Of a DNA stretch of 64,000 nucleotides, positions 1-8,440 are shown piece after piece. The stretch is from Nesterenkonia sphaerica (lineage in GTDB: Bacteria > Actinomycetota > Actinomycetes > Actinomycetales > Micrococcaceae): the NCBI RefSeq assembly GCF_005771565.1, contig NZ_VAWA01000004.1:155010-219009 (forward strand). The letters run 5' to 3'. The notes below the pieces were generated by a model. The model did not search any database. It was not told the origin of the DNA and worked only from the letters and a program-made list of their open reading frames with translations. Positions within the stretch are counted from its first letter, which is position 1. Each line of letters opens with the position of its first letter. Made by a program: the position numbers and the translations under genes.

Positions 1-251
1 GCGTGGCCAGCCTGGTGACCCCCAGCTCCCACCGCGCGGGCCCGGGGGAGCACACCGCAGAAGGACGGTTGGAAGGCACCCTGCTGACCCAGGAGCGGGG
101 AACAGGGGGCTTCGGCTACGACCCCATCCTGCAGCCGGCCGGGGAGACCCGCTCCTGTGCTGAGCTGACCATGGAAGAGAAGAACGCGATCTCACACCGC
201 GGCCAGGCCTTCGCCGCGCTGGCTGAGCGCATCGTGGAGGTACTGGCCTAA
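1..251 (+). CDS. rdgB: RdgB/HAM1-type non-canonical purine NTP pyrophosphatase, C-terminal part
   Basis: This is the last ~82 residues of a gene that begins before the window. The family hydrolyses dITP, XTP and related deaminated purine triphosphates to monophosphates, keeping them out of DNA and RNA. The visible part has the family's GGFGYDPIL segment, which contacts the nucleotide, and the C-terminal EEKNAISHRGQAF segment, whose SHR is nearly invariant. The stop codon abuts the ATG of the next gene (TAAATG), so the two are probably co-transcribed. In actinobacteria rdgB usually follows rph (RNase PH), which would lie just outside. The assignment rests on these two C-terminal motifs only. 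Confidence 0.85.
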   Translation, partial: VASLVTPSSHRAGPGEHTAEGRLEGTLLTQERGTGGFGYDPILQPAGETRSCAELTMEEKNAISHRGQAFAALAERIVEVLA

Positions 252-1370
252 ATGTCACTGTCAGCACTTGGCTCCCTGGCTGATCTGCGCCCACCACGAG
301 TGAAGGGCCTGAACTTCACCGCTGTGGACTTCGAAACCGCCAACGGCTTCCGCGGCTCACCCTGCGCGATCGGGATGGTGCGCGTGCGCGACGGCAACGT
401 CGACGAGCTGTTCTTCAAACGCATGCGGCCACCAGAAGGGTTCGACCGCTTCGACCCGCGCAATGTCCACATCCACGGCATCACCGCCGAGCGAGTGGCC
501 CAGCAGCCGCGCTTCGGGGAGCTCTTCGCAGACATCGCAGACTTCATCGGGTCAGACACGCTCATCGCGCACAACGCAGGCTTCGACCTCGAGGTCTTCG
601 AATCCGCCTTGGAGGTCTCCGGGCTGGACTCACCGGGTCTGCGCGCACTGTGTTCGCTGCGCCTGGCGCGGGCGGTCTACCAGCTCGACTCCCACGCCCT
701 GCCGCGCTCCGCCGCAGCGGCCGGTTTCCACCTCAAGCACCACCACCACGCCCTGTGGGACGCTCGCGCGGCGGCCGCAATCGTGGTGGACATCGCCGAG
801 CGTGAGCGGCAGAAGCAGCTGCACCCGCTCTTTGCCGCCCACGGCATTGAGCTGGAGGAGCTCCAGTCCTGGTCCGGGCCCCGTGACTACGAATCCCGGG
901 CCACCCGGCAGGCCCGCGGCTGTGCGGCACTGCTGGACGCCCGGACTCCCGACGTCACCGAGGACATGCTCCCGGACCTGATGCGCTGGCAGGACGAGGG
1001 CCGGAACCTACCGGCCAACCCTCAAGCCGACCCCAGCCACCCGCTCTGTGGTGAGCACATCGTCTTCAGCGGCAACCTCGCCGTCCCCCGCGCCGACGCC
1101 AAGGCGCTCGCGGCCGAGCACGGGGCCACCACGGCCTCGAAAGTCACCAGTGCGACCACACTGCTGGTGGTCGGCGACGGGGTCAGCAGCCAGGATCTGC
1201 AGGCAGAGCGCACGGTGCCGCCGCTGCGGGCACGCAAGGTCGTGGAAGCCCTGGACCGCCGCAGCCAGGGCCAGCAGCTCCGGCTCGTGACGGAGGACGG
1301 CTTCCGGCAGCTGCTCGGCGATGCATGGCCGCTGCCGGACTCCTCGGCGGTCAGCGCCGCGGCAGAGTAG
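252..1370 (+). CDS. DnaQ-like 3'-5' exonuclease with C-terminal BRCT domain
   Basis: A 372-residue protein joining two domains. Residues ~20-185 are a DEDDh exonuclease of the DNA polymerase III epsilon type: motif Exo I is DFETAN (~27-32), Exo II is HNAGFD (~102-107) and Exo III is HHALWDARA (~163-171) with the catalytic His and Asp. After a charged linker, residues ~265-350 form a BRCT domain of the kind in NAD-dependent DNA ligase, with the IVFSGNL start and a GATTASKVTS segment. It starts directly at the stop codon of the upstream gene. Such proteins are thought to act in repair or proofreading at nicked DNA; the exact role is unknown. It is not the replicative dnaQ by context. Confidence 0.85.
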   Translation: MSLSALGSLADLRPPRVKGLNFTAVDFETANGFRGSPCAIGMVRVRDGNVDELFFKRMRPPEGFDRFDPRNVHIHGITAERVAQQPRFGELFADIADFIGSDTLIAHNAGFDLEVFESALEVSGLDSPGLRALCSLRLARAVYQLDSHALPRSAAAAGFHLKHHHHALWDARAAAAIVVDIAERERQKQLHPLFAAHGIELEELQSWSGPRDYESRATRQARGCAALLDARTPDVTEDMLPDLMRWQDEGRNLPANPQADPSHPLCGEHIVFSGNLAVPRADAKALAAEHGATTASKVTSATTLLVVGDGVSSQDLQAERTVPPLRARKVVEALDRRSQGQQLRLVTEDGFRQLLGDAWPLPDSSAVSAAAE

Positions 1371-2028
1371 TCTCCCGCCACCGCCGGCCCAGATCCTCCA
1401 CCACCAGCTGCAGCAGCTCATGCTTCGGCCCCGGCGCGGGGGCACCAGGTGGCTGCCCCGCCCGCTGCTGCGCATCGCGGACCAGCCGGGGGTGGCCGTG
1501 GGTGAGGCAGATGGCCTGGGCCGCCCAGTCCTGCTTCATCGGGGTCTCCACGTAGGGCAGCGCACTGATGGGCACAATACGCAGCAGGGCGGCGTCGTCC
1601 TCAGCCTCCGGCTGCGCCGGAGCCCGGGGTGAGCCCATGTCACCGGAGGCGAGTCCGGCCAGCGAGGTCCCTGCGCTGCCGGGCACCAGCTCCACCGCGG
1701 CGGCATCCACAATCCGGCGCAGCGCGTGGGAGGTGGGCCGCGGCGGCGGCTGGGGCGCCCCAGGGGGAAACCGCCCGGTGATCACGTGGTGCCAGCGCAG
1801 AGCGGCCAGCCACATGCTCGCCGCCGGGTCAGCCCCGGTGCCCTCACTGGACCATTCAAGGACTTCCAGCAGCCCATCACCCATACACAGCGCCAGCAGC
1901 GCTTCGGCGTGGACTGCCTCGCCGGGGGCCGGAAGCAGGCTGAGCATCACGGGTTCGAAGGAGTCGATGAGCTGCAGGTCTGCTGGATCCGGCGCGGAGG
2001 AGGTCACGAACGGCAAGAATACCGACAT
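1351..2028 (-). CDS. Degenerate ADP-ribosylglycohydrolase-like protein
   Basis: A ~225-residue product if it starts at the ATG ending at 2028; an ATG ending at 2103 would give 250 residues but would overlap the sbcD start on the other strand. No good ribosome site decides between them. The central part resembles actinobacterial ADP-ribosylglycohydrolases: a GLLEVLEWSSEG stretch, a WLAALRW stretch, then GLASGDMGSPRAPAQP and a late LTHGHP motif. The acidic metal-binding motifs expected of an active enzyme (the SDxTQ-type motif before the GLLE helix and the late D-S-D motif) are not visible, and the protein is shorter than the usual ~300 or more residues. It is probably catalytically altered or dead. 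It is tail-to-tail with the exonuclease gene, overlapping it by about 20 bp. Confidence 0.55.
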   Translation of the reverse strand: MSVFLPFVTSSAPDPADLQLIDSFEPVMLSLLPAPGEAVHAEALLALCMGDGLLEVLEWSSEGTGADPAASMWLAALRWHHVITGRFPPGAPQPPPRPTSHALRRIVDAAAVELVPGSAGTSLAGLASGDMGSPRAPAQPEAEDDAALLRIVPISALPYVETPMKQDWAAQAICLTHGHPRLVRDAQQRAGQPPGAPAPGPKHELLQLVVEDLGRRWRETTLPRR

Positions 2029-2101
2029 TTTCGCGTCCGGCGGAGTCCATGTGGGTGCCCCGCCGTAGGCTGGTGGCAGTGACAAGAGAAGTGAGTCGAT
2101 C

Positions 2102-3325
2102 ATGAAGCTGCTGCACACCTCGGACTGGCACCTGGGCCGCGGGTTCCACGGCGCGGATCTGCGTGAGACCCAGCTGGAGATGATGCGGACCGTCTGCACG
2201 GCGGTGACCGAGCATCAGGTGGATGTGGTGCTGGTCTCCGGAGACGTCTTTGACCGCGCGCTGCCCCCCGAGTGGGCTGTCCGGGAGCTGGGCGCGTGCC
2301 TGCGTCAGATCCGCGAGGCCGGGGCGCTGGTGGTGATGACCAGTGGCAACCATGACTCGGCGGTCCGGCTCGGCTTCAACCGTGAACTGGTGGCACACTC
2401 CGGGGTCCACATCCGGTCCGGGCTTGAGGATGCCTGGACACCGGTGGAGGTCACCTCGCACCAGGAACGGGTGCTGATCTACGGAGTCCCGTACTTGGAG
2501 CCGCAGATCTACGCGGCGGAACTGGGCCTGGACCGGGCGCACCACTCGGCGGTGATGTCAGAGGTGGTCCGCCGCATCCGTGCAGATGTGGCGGCGCGGA
2601 CTGATCCGGAGCACGACGCCGCGCCCCGGGTGATCGTGATGGCCCACCTGTTTGCCCACCGCGGCCAGGCCAGTGAATCCGAACGCAGCATCGGCGCCCC
2701 GGCGGTCCCGGAGGCCACCCTGGAACACCACCAGAACAGCGTCGGAGGGCTAGCGGTGGTCCCGCTGGAGATTTTTGAAGGCTTCGACTATGTGGCCCTG
2801 GGCCACCTGCACGGGCGCCAGCGGCTCGCCGACCGGATCCGCTACTCCGGATCACCCCTGCGCTACTCGTTCTCCGAGGAGCACCACCATAAGGGGGCCT
2901 GGCTGGTGGACACCCAGGCGCTGCAGGACCCGGCAGCAGCGGTGACTGCGGTGGACTGGAGTCTGGGCCGCGAGGTCGCCCGTCTGCAGGGCACACTGGA
3001 GACGATGCTGGCTCCGGAGACAGTGCAGGCCCACCAGGAGGCGTTTGTGCAGATCACGCTGACTGATGATGAACGCCCCGCGCGGGCCTACCACCGTCTC
3101 AGCGAGGCGTACCCCCTCCTAATGCAGTACCGGTACGCAGGGCGGGGGCTGCAGCAGCCTGAGCACAGTTTCAGTCAGCGGCTGCACACCGCGCAGAGCG
3201 AGCTCGAGGTGGTCACCGGGTTCCTCGAACATGTGCGCAACCGGAGCGCCACCGGTGAGGAGCTGGCGGAGGTGGCCTCCGCGCTGGAGGCAGTGCGCAC
3301 CACAGAAGCCGGGGAGCCGGCATGA
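2102..3325 (+). CDS. sbcD: SbcD, nuclease subunit of the SbcCD complex (Mre11-like)
   Basis: A 407-residue calcineurin-like phosphoesterase, the usual SbcD length. Metal-binding motifs are in order: SDWHLG near residue 7, SGDVFDR near 46, SGNHDS near 80, HLFAHRG near 182, and GHLHGRQ near 234. With SbcC it forms an ATP-dependent complex that cuts hairpins and protein-blocked DNA ends. An AGAG-type ribosome site lies about 10 bases before the ATG. The stop overlaps the start of sbcC by 4 bp (ATGA), the typical arrangement for translational coupling of the two subunits. Confidence 0.95.
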   Translation: MKLLHTSDWHLGRGFHGADLRETQLEMMRTVCTAVTEHQVDVVLVSGDVFDRALPPEWAVRELGACLRQIREAGALVVMTSGNHDSAVRLGFNRELVAHSGVHIRSGLEDAWTPVEVTSHQERVLIYGVPYLEPQIYAAELGLDRAHHSAVMSEVVRRIRADVAARTDPEHDAAPRVIVMAHLFAHRGQASESERSIGAPAVPEATLEHHQNSVGGLAVVPLEIFEGFDYVALGHLHGRQRLADRIRYSGSPLRYSFSEEHHHKGAWLVDTQALQDPAAAVTAVDWSLGREVARLQGTLETMLAPETVQAHQEAFVQITLTDDERPARAYHRLSEAYPLLMQYRYAGRGLQQPEHSFSQRLHTAQSELEVVTGFLEHVRNRSATGEELAEVASALEAVRTTEAGEPA

Positions 3326-6300
3326 AGTTCCACTCGCTGACCGTCTGCGCGTTCGGTCCCTTTGCCGGGACTGAGAGGGTGGACTTCGACGCGCTCAGCG
3401 CGGACGGGTTGTTTCTGCTGCGCGGCCAGACTGGGGCCGGAAAGACCTCGGTGCTGGATGCCATCACCTTTGCCCTCTACGGCGACGTGCCGGGGCACCG
3501 GCGCGCTGAGGGGTTGAAGTCCCAGCACGCACCGCTGGAACGTCAGCCCTATGTCGAGTTGGAATTTTCCACCGGGCAGGACCGCATGTGGGTTCGGCGG
3601 GAGGCCACCTATTACCGCCCTGCCAAACGCCGCGGGGCCGCCCCCCAGCGGGTAGGTTCCGCCCTCTACATCAAGCGTCTGCAGCAGGGTGAGTGGAAGC
3701 CGCTGCCGGTGCACAAGATCGATGAGGGCGCCGCTGAGCTCCAACGCCTGCTGGGGCTGAGCATGGGGGAGTTCACCAAGGTGATCATGCTCCCGCAGGG
3801 CTCGTTCGCCCAACTGCTCCACGCCTCAAACGATGATCGGCGCAAGATTCTCGAGCAGCTTTTCGACATCCGGGTCTATGAGCAGTTGGAACAGCACCTG
3901 GAAGAGTGCAAACAGCAGTCCGCAGCCCAGCGCAAAGAGCTGGAATCCCAGATAACTCTGCACACCCGCCAGCTGACCAACTGTGCGGCCGCGCTGCTGA
4001 CCGATGCGATGCCCCAGACAGCGGACCTGCTACCAGAACAGCTCAGCGAGCCAGTGCTGCACCACCTGTGGCAGCAACAGGCCGCGCTGCAGACCGCCGC
4101 AGCCGAAGCCCAGGACGCCGCAGCGCAGGCACAGGACAGATGGACGGAGCTGACGGCCCGGCGCCGGGAGCTTCAGCGCTGGAGTGAGCATCAGGAACTC
4201 AGACGCCTGCACGAGCAGGCCCGAGGCGACGCCGAACAGGCCGACCAGCTGCTCTCCCATCACCAGCGGGCACTAGCAGTCCAGCAGTGGCTCACCCGCG
4301 CTGACCAGGACACCGACACCGCCCACCAAGAGCAGGAGCGCGCCACGGCCATCCAGCAGCAGGCCCAGGAACTGCTGCGTGAGCAGCCAGAACTGGCAGC
4401 GGAGTCAGTGGCTGCGGCAGCCGAAGAGCTCGTGGAGCTGCGCGCCCGGCTCACCGACCCGGAGGTCAGTCAGCTCGAACAGCGCTGGGCGGAGCTCACT
4501 GAGGCGGCGCACACGGCAGACCACGCCGCAGCGCAGGCCCGGACGCTGATCCAGGCGCGCGCAGCCGAGATCACCACGGTCTCGGAGGAGCTGGAGTCGG
4601 GGCAGGCTCAACTGGTGCCCGCAGAGGAGATCGACCAGGAGATCGACGAGACCCAGCAGGCTGCAACAGAGGCACAGAGGCGCACCGAGCTCCACCAGCA
4701 GCGTGAGTCCGCCGCCGCACGGCTGGAGGAGCTGGAACGGCAGGAGGTGGCAGCACAGGTCGAGCAGCGGGAGGCGGAGCAGACCTACCGGCTCCGCTTC
4801 GCAGATTCGCTCCAGCAGGCCGCCGCCCAGGTGGCCGCTGAGCTTTCTCCCGGGGAGCCGTGCCTGGCCTGCGGCTCTCGAGACCACCCTGAGCCGCTGG
4901 AGCAGCAGGCTCATGCCGTCTCGGCTGCCGACTGTGAGTCCGCACTGGAACACTGGCAGCAGACGCGCCTGAACTGCGCCGACCTGGCTCAGCGCCGGCG
5001 CAGCACCGAGGCCGAGCTGGAGCACATCCGCAGCGCCCTCGGTGATGAGGCAGACGTGCCGGCCGAGCAAGCCCACCGAGAGCACCGCAGCGCCGAGGAG
5101 CGGGTCCGTGTGGCGCGGCAGCGCCGCCAGGAGCAACGGGCTCTGCTGAACGAGGTGGAGAAGCTGCGCCAGCGGCTGGCAGACCTGCAGACGCAGCGCA
5201 CTGCCGCCGAGCACACCGCCGAGCGCGAGGGCGCCGACGCTGCACGTCTGCGCAGTGAGGCGGAGGCCGCACGCCAGCGGCTGAGTGCACTGCGCGGCGG
5301 ATACCCCAGTGTGACTGAGCGCATCGCGGACCTGGATCAGTGGCACCAGAAGTTCACCGCCGCCCAGCAGGCTGCCCAGCGCGCGGCCCAGGCACAGGAG
5401 ACCGCCAGGCGCAGCGCAGCAGAGGCTGCGCAGCAGGTGGCGGACTCCCCATTCCCCAGTCCACAAGCCGTGCTGGAGGCTCAGCTCCCGGCCGAGCGGC
5501 TGAGTCAGTTGAACCAGCAGGTGGCCGACTTCAGAGACCGGGAGACCAAACTGGCGTTTGAGGCGGAGCTGGAGGAGATCATCGCCGGCCGAGAGCGCGC
5601 CGCCCGCGGAGAGCAGTCCCCGTCGCAGCAGGAACTGGACCTAGCCGAGCAGGATGCGCGCCAGGCTGACCAGGAAGTGGAGACGGCGGCACGCCGACTG
5701 ACGGAGTACGTGGCGGAGGCCAAAGCGGTGCAGCGTGCGGCTCAGGACCTCCAGGAAGCGCTCAGTTCCCGCGACCAGCAGGCGGCGGCGGCGCAGCTTC
5801 GCGCTGAGCTGGCCGATGCGGTGCTGGCCCGCGGAGGTGATAACGAGAAGGGCATGCGCCTGACCACCTACGTGCTGGCCGCCCGGCTGGAACGGGTCAC
5901 CGAGGCCGCCACCCGGCATCTGAGCATTATGACCGACGGGCGCTACCAGCTTCTGCTGGACCCGGAGCGCACCGGCACCAGGCAGCGGCTGCGCGGCCTG
6001 GATCTGAAAGTCTTCGACGAACACGCGGAGCAGGAGCGGCCCGCCCAGTCGCTCTCCGGGGGCGAGACCTTCATGGCGTCACTGGCACTGGCCCTGGGAC
6101 TCGCCGAGGTGGTGCAGTCTGAAGCAGGCGGGGTGGGGCTGGATAGCCTGTTCATTGACGAAGGGTTCGGTTCCTTGGACGATCACACCTTGGAAGCGGT
6201 GATGTCAGCGCTGCACACTCTGCAGGGCGAGGGCAGAAGGATCGGGGTGGTCAGTCATGTCACAGAGATGCACCAGCAGATCCCGGTGCAGCTGAAAGTC

Positions 6301-6348
6301 ACCAAGACTCACACCGGCTCCGCGCTCGAACTTGTCGGTGTCCAGTGA
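3322..6348 (+). CDS. sbcC: SbcC, SMC-like ATPase subunit of the SbcCD nuclease
   Basis: A 1008-residue SMC/Rad50-type ATPase. The N-terminal half-site has the Walker A GQTGAGKTS near residue 36. Two long Gln/Ala/Glu-rich coiled-coil arms flank a zinc hook C-L-A-C at about residues 514-517. The C-terminal half has the signature LSGGE near 911 and Walker B LFIDEGFGSLD near 945. Dimers joined at the hook tether DNA ends while SbcD cuts. The coiled coil is unusually rich in Gln and Ala, as is common in high-GC genomes. It overlaps sbcD and the next gene by 4 bp each, so the three genes form one operon. Confidence 0.95.
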   Translation: MKFHSLTVCAFGPFAGTERVDFDALSADGLFLLRGQTGAGKTSVLDAITFALYGDVPGHRRAEGLKSQHAPLERQPYVELEFSTGQDRMWVRREATYYRPAKRRGAAPQRVGSALYIKRLQQGEWKPLPVHKIDEGAAELQRLLGLSMGEFTKVIMLPQGSFAQLLHASNDDRRKILEQLFDIRVYEQLEQHLEECKQQSAAQRKELESQITLHTRQLTNCAAALLTDAMPQTADLLPEQLSEPVLHHLWQQQAALQTAAAEAQDAAAQAQDRWTELTARRRELQRWSEHQELRRLHEQARGDAEQADQLLSHHQRALAVQQWLTRADQDTDTAHQEQERATAIQQQAQELLREQPELAAESVAAAAEELVELRARLTDPEVSQLEQRWAELTEAAHTADHAAAQARTLIQARAAEITTVSEELESGQAQLVPAEEIDQEIDETQQAATEAQRRTELHQQRESAAARLEELERQEVAAQVEQREAEQTYRLRFADSLQQAAAQVAAELSPGEPCLACGSRDHPEPLEQQAHAVSAADCESALEHWQQTRLNCADLAQRRRSTEAELEHIRSALGDEADVPAEQAHREHRSAEERVRVARQRRQEQRALLNEVEKLRQRLADLQTQRTAAEHTAEREGADAARLRSEAEAARQRLSALRGGYPSVTERIADLDQWHQKFTAAQQAAQRAAQAQETARRSAAEAAQQVADSPFPSPQAVLEAQLPAERLSQLNQQVADFRDRETKLAFEAELEEIIAGRERAARGEQSPSQQELDLAEQDARQADQEVETAARRLTEYVAEAKAVQRAAQDLQEALSSRDQQAAAAQLRAELADAVLARGGDNEKGMRLTTYVLAARLERVTEAATRHLSIMTDGRYQLLLDPERTGTRQRLRGLDLKVFDEHAEQERPAQSLSGGETFMASLALALGLAEVVQSEAGGVGLDSLFIDEGFGSLDDHTLEAVMSALHTLQGEGRRIGVVSHVTEMHQQIPVQLKVTKTHTGSALELVGVQ

Positions 6349-6851
6349 GTCGCGCGCTGGAGCTGCTGGCCCGCCTTCCCGGGACCCTGCTGCCATTCGC
6401 AGTGGGGCTGAGTCTGGTCAGCGCACCCGGAGTGAGGTGGTGGACGGCTCTGGCCGGCGGCGTCGTCGCACTTGTAGGGTATCTGCTCTCTCCAGTGGTG
6501 GCGCGGCTGGCAGTGCGCTGGTGGGGCAGCTGGAAGAATCTGCTGCTGGGTCAGGCGGTGCTGTATGTGGTGCTGGTGGTGCTGCTCCTCGCCGCCGCTG
6601 AGCAGCAGCGGCAGTGGGTGGTGCTGCCGTTGGGTCTGCTGGCCGGGGCTGCTGCTCCTGCCGAGCGGGTGTGCTCACCCAATCCTCGCCTTGATCGCAC
6701 CGCTCTGGGCCTCAGTGCGCTCATCGCCCTGGGCAGCGGATTCGCCGCCGCATGGGCGCTGCCGCTGGCGGCCTGCGGGGTCGCAGCAGCAGCCGCCGTT
6801 CCGGCGCTGGTGATGCGCCGGTACCGGGTCAGGCCCGTCGACTCCCCGTAG
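6345..6851 (+). CDS. Small hydrophobic membrane protein of unknown function
   Basis: A 168-residue protein with about six predicted membrane-spanning stretches (for example LLPFAVGLSLVS, AVLYVVLVVLLLAA and a C-terminal Ala-rich helix), ending in a basic tail. It begins within the last codons of sbcC (4-bp overlap), so it is translationally coupled to the DNA-repair genes. No catalytic motif is visible and I do not recognise a characterised family. It converges with the mqo gene, leaving only 6 bp between the stop codons; a short CCCC-GTA-GGGG hairpin sits there. The gene is supported by the coupling and the coherent membrane pattern. Confidence 0.75.
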   Translation: MSRALELLARLPGTLLPFAVGLSLVSAPGVRWWTALAGGVVALVGYLLSPVVARLAVRWWGSWKNLLLGQAVLYVVLVVLLLAAAEQQRQWVVLPLGLLAGAAAPAERVCSPNPRLDRTALGLSALIALGSGFAAAWALPLAACGVAAAAAVPALVMRRYRVRPVDSP

Positions 6852-6857
6852 GGGCGC

Positions 6858-8354
6858 TCAGGAGCCCAGCTGCAACGTCGCGGAGGTCGCGGCGCTGACT
6901 TCGTGGAGCAGCTTCGGTTCCTCATTGAGCACCCGCCCAAAGGAAGGCACCATGTTCTCCAGCTGGGGCTTCCACGACTCGATCTGTCCGGGGAAGCAGC
7001 GCTCCAAGAGTTTGAACATGATGCTGGGTGCCGTGGAGGCCCCAGGGGAGGCGCCCAGCAGGCCAGCGATGGAACCGTCGGCGGAGGCGATCAGCTCGGT
7101 GCCGAACTGCAGCACACCCTTGCCCTTCTCATTGCGCTTCATGACCTGCACCCGCTGGCCTGCGGTGATCAGCTCCCACTGATCGGGGTGCGCCTCTGGG
7201 TAGAAGTCCCGCAGTGCCTCCACCTTCTTCTTGTGGGTCTTGGCCACTTCCTTCATCAGGTAGGTCACCAGGGAGGTGTTGGCCGCCCCGACCTGCAGCA
7301 TGGGGATGAGGTTGTGTCCGCGGACTGAGAGTGGAAGGTCAAAATAGGAGCCAGCTTTGAGGAAGTTCGTGGAGAATCCGGCGAAGGGGCCGAACATCAG
7401 CGACCGTCGCCCCTCCACGAACCGGGTGTCCAGGTGCGGCACAGACATTGGCGGAGCGCCCACTGAGGCCAGACCGTAGACCTTGGCGTGGTGCTCCTCC
7501 GTGATGGCCGACTCTGTGGTGCGCAGGAACTGACCAGAGACCGGGAAGCCGCCGAACCCCTTGATCTCTTCGATGCCGCTGGACTGCAGCAGGCTCAACG
7601 CCCCGCCGCCGGCCCCCACAAAGACAAAGCGCGCGCTGGCGGAGAACTTCTCACCGGCAGCAGTGTCCTTCACCTTCATGTCCCAGCGTCCGTCGGTTCC
7701 GCGGCTCAGGCCCGAGACCTCATGGTTGTAGCGCATCGCGACTCCCTGGGCGCCGAGGTGGCCGGCCAGTTGGCGGGAGATGGAGCCGAAGTCGACGTCG
7801 GTGCCGTCCTCGAACCGTGAGGCGGCCACCGGGGTGGTGTCGGCGCGCCCGCGACCCAGCAGCGGAGCCCAGCCGGCGACGGTGTCGAGGTCCTCAGTGT
7901 GCTCGATGTGGGAAAAGAGCGGCTCCGCCCGCATCGCGTGGTAGCGGTCCCGCAGATACTGGGTGTTCTTCGGCCCCCACACGAAGCTGATATGCGGCAG
8001 CGCGTTGATGAAGGTGCGCGGCGTACCCAGCACGCCTTCCTTCACCCAGTGTGACCACAGCTGACGGGAGACGTGGAACTGATCAGCGATACCGCAGGCC
8101 TTGGCGGTGGAGATCGAGCCGTCTGTCCCGCGGGGGGTGTAGTTCAGCTCGCAGTAGGCGGTGTGGCCGGTCCCGGCGTTGTTCCACGGATCCGAGGACT
8201 CTTTGCCCACGCCGTCGAGCTTCTCGAACAGCGCGATGTTCCAGTCGGGCTGGAGCTCCTTCAGAATGGCTCCCAGCGTGGTGGACATGATGCCACCGCC
8301 GATGAGAATCACATCGAATCGCTGGGTGGAGTGGGTCGACGCTGACTCGCTCAC
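6858..8354 (-). CDS. mqo: Malate:quinone oxidoreductase
   Basis: A 498-residue FAD enzyme, the usual Mqo length. It oxidises L-malate to oxaloacetate at the membrane and passes electrons to quinone, as a partner or alternative to NAD malate dehydrogenase in the TCA cycle. The N-terminal FAD motif GGGIMS (~18-23) is followed by the family segment with PWNNAGTGHTAYCELNY, and the C-terminal half has FGPFAGFSTNFLK and the LLGASPGASTAPSIM segment. It is transcribed alone; the 86 bp upstream separate it from the peptide-binding protein gene, which has the same orientation. Confidence 0.95.
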   Translation of the reverse strand: MSESASTHSTQRFDVILIGGGIMSTTLGAILKELQPDWNIALFEKLDGVGKESSDPWNNAGTGHTAYCELNYTPRGTDGSISTAKACGIADQFHVSRQLWSHWVKEGVLGTPRTFINALPHISFVWGPKNTQYLRDRYHAMRAEPLFSHIEHTEDLDTVAGWAPLLGRGRADTTPVAASRFEDGTDVDFGSISRQLAGHLGAQGVAMRYNHEVSGLSRGTDGRWDMKVKDTAAGEKFSASARFVFVGAGGGALSLLQSSGIEEIKGFGGFPVSGQFLRTTESAITEEHHAKVYGLASVGAPPMSVPHLDTRFVEGRRSLMFGPFAGFSTNFLKAGSYFDLPLSVRGHNLIPMLQVGAANTSLVTYLMKEVAKTHKKKVEALRDFYPEAHPDQWELITAGQRVQVMKRNEKGKGVLQFGTELIASADGSIAGLLGASPGASTAPSIMFKLLERCFPGQIESWKPQLENMVPSFGRVLNEEPKLLHEVSAATSATLQLGS

Positions 8355-8440
8355 GGCAAGGCTCCTCTAATGGCAGATGTGCGACGGATCGGATAAGACT
8401 TTACCGCCGGGCCTGCACGGCAAGAAATTGAGCTCCCTCG

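Noticed and set aside
8051..8370. Short plus-strand frames upstream of mqo
   Set aside because: They are antisense to the 5' part of mqo and lack start signals and motifs.
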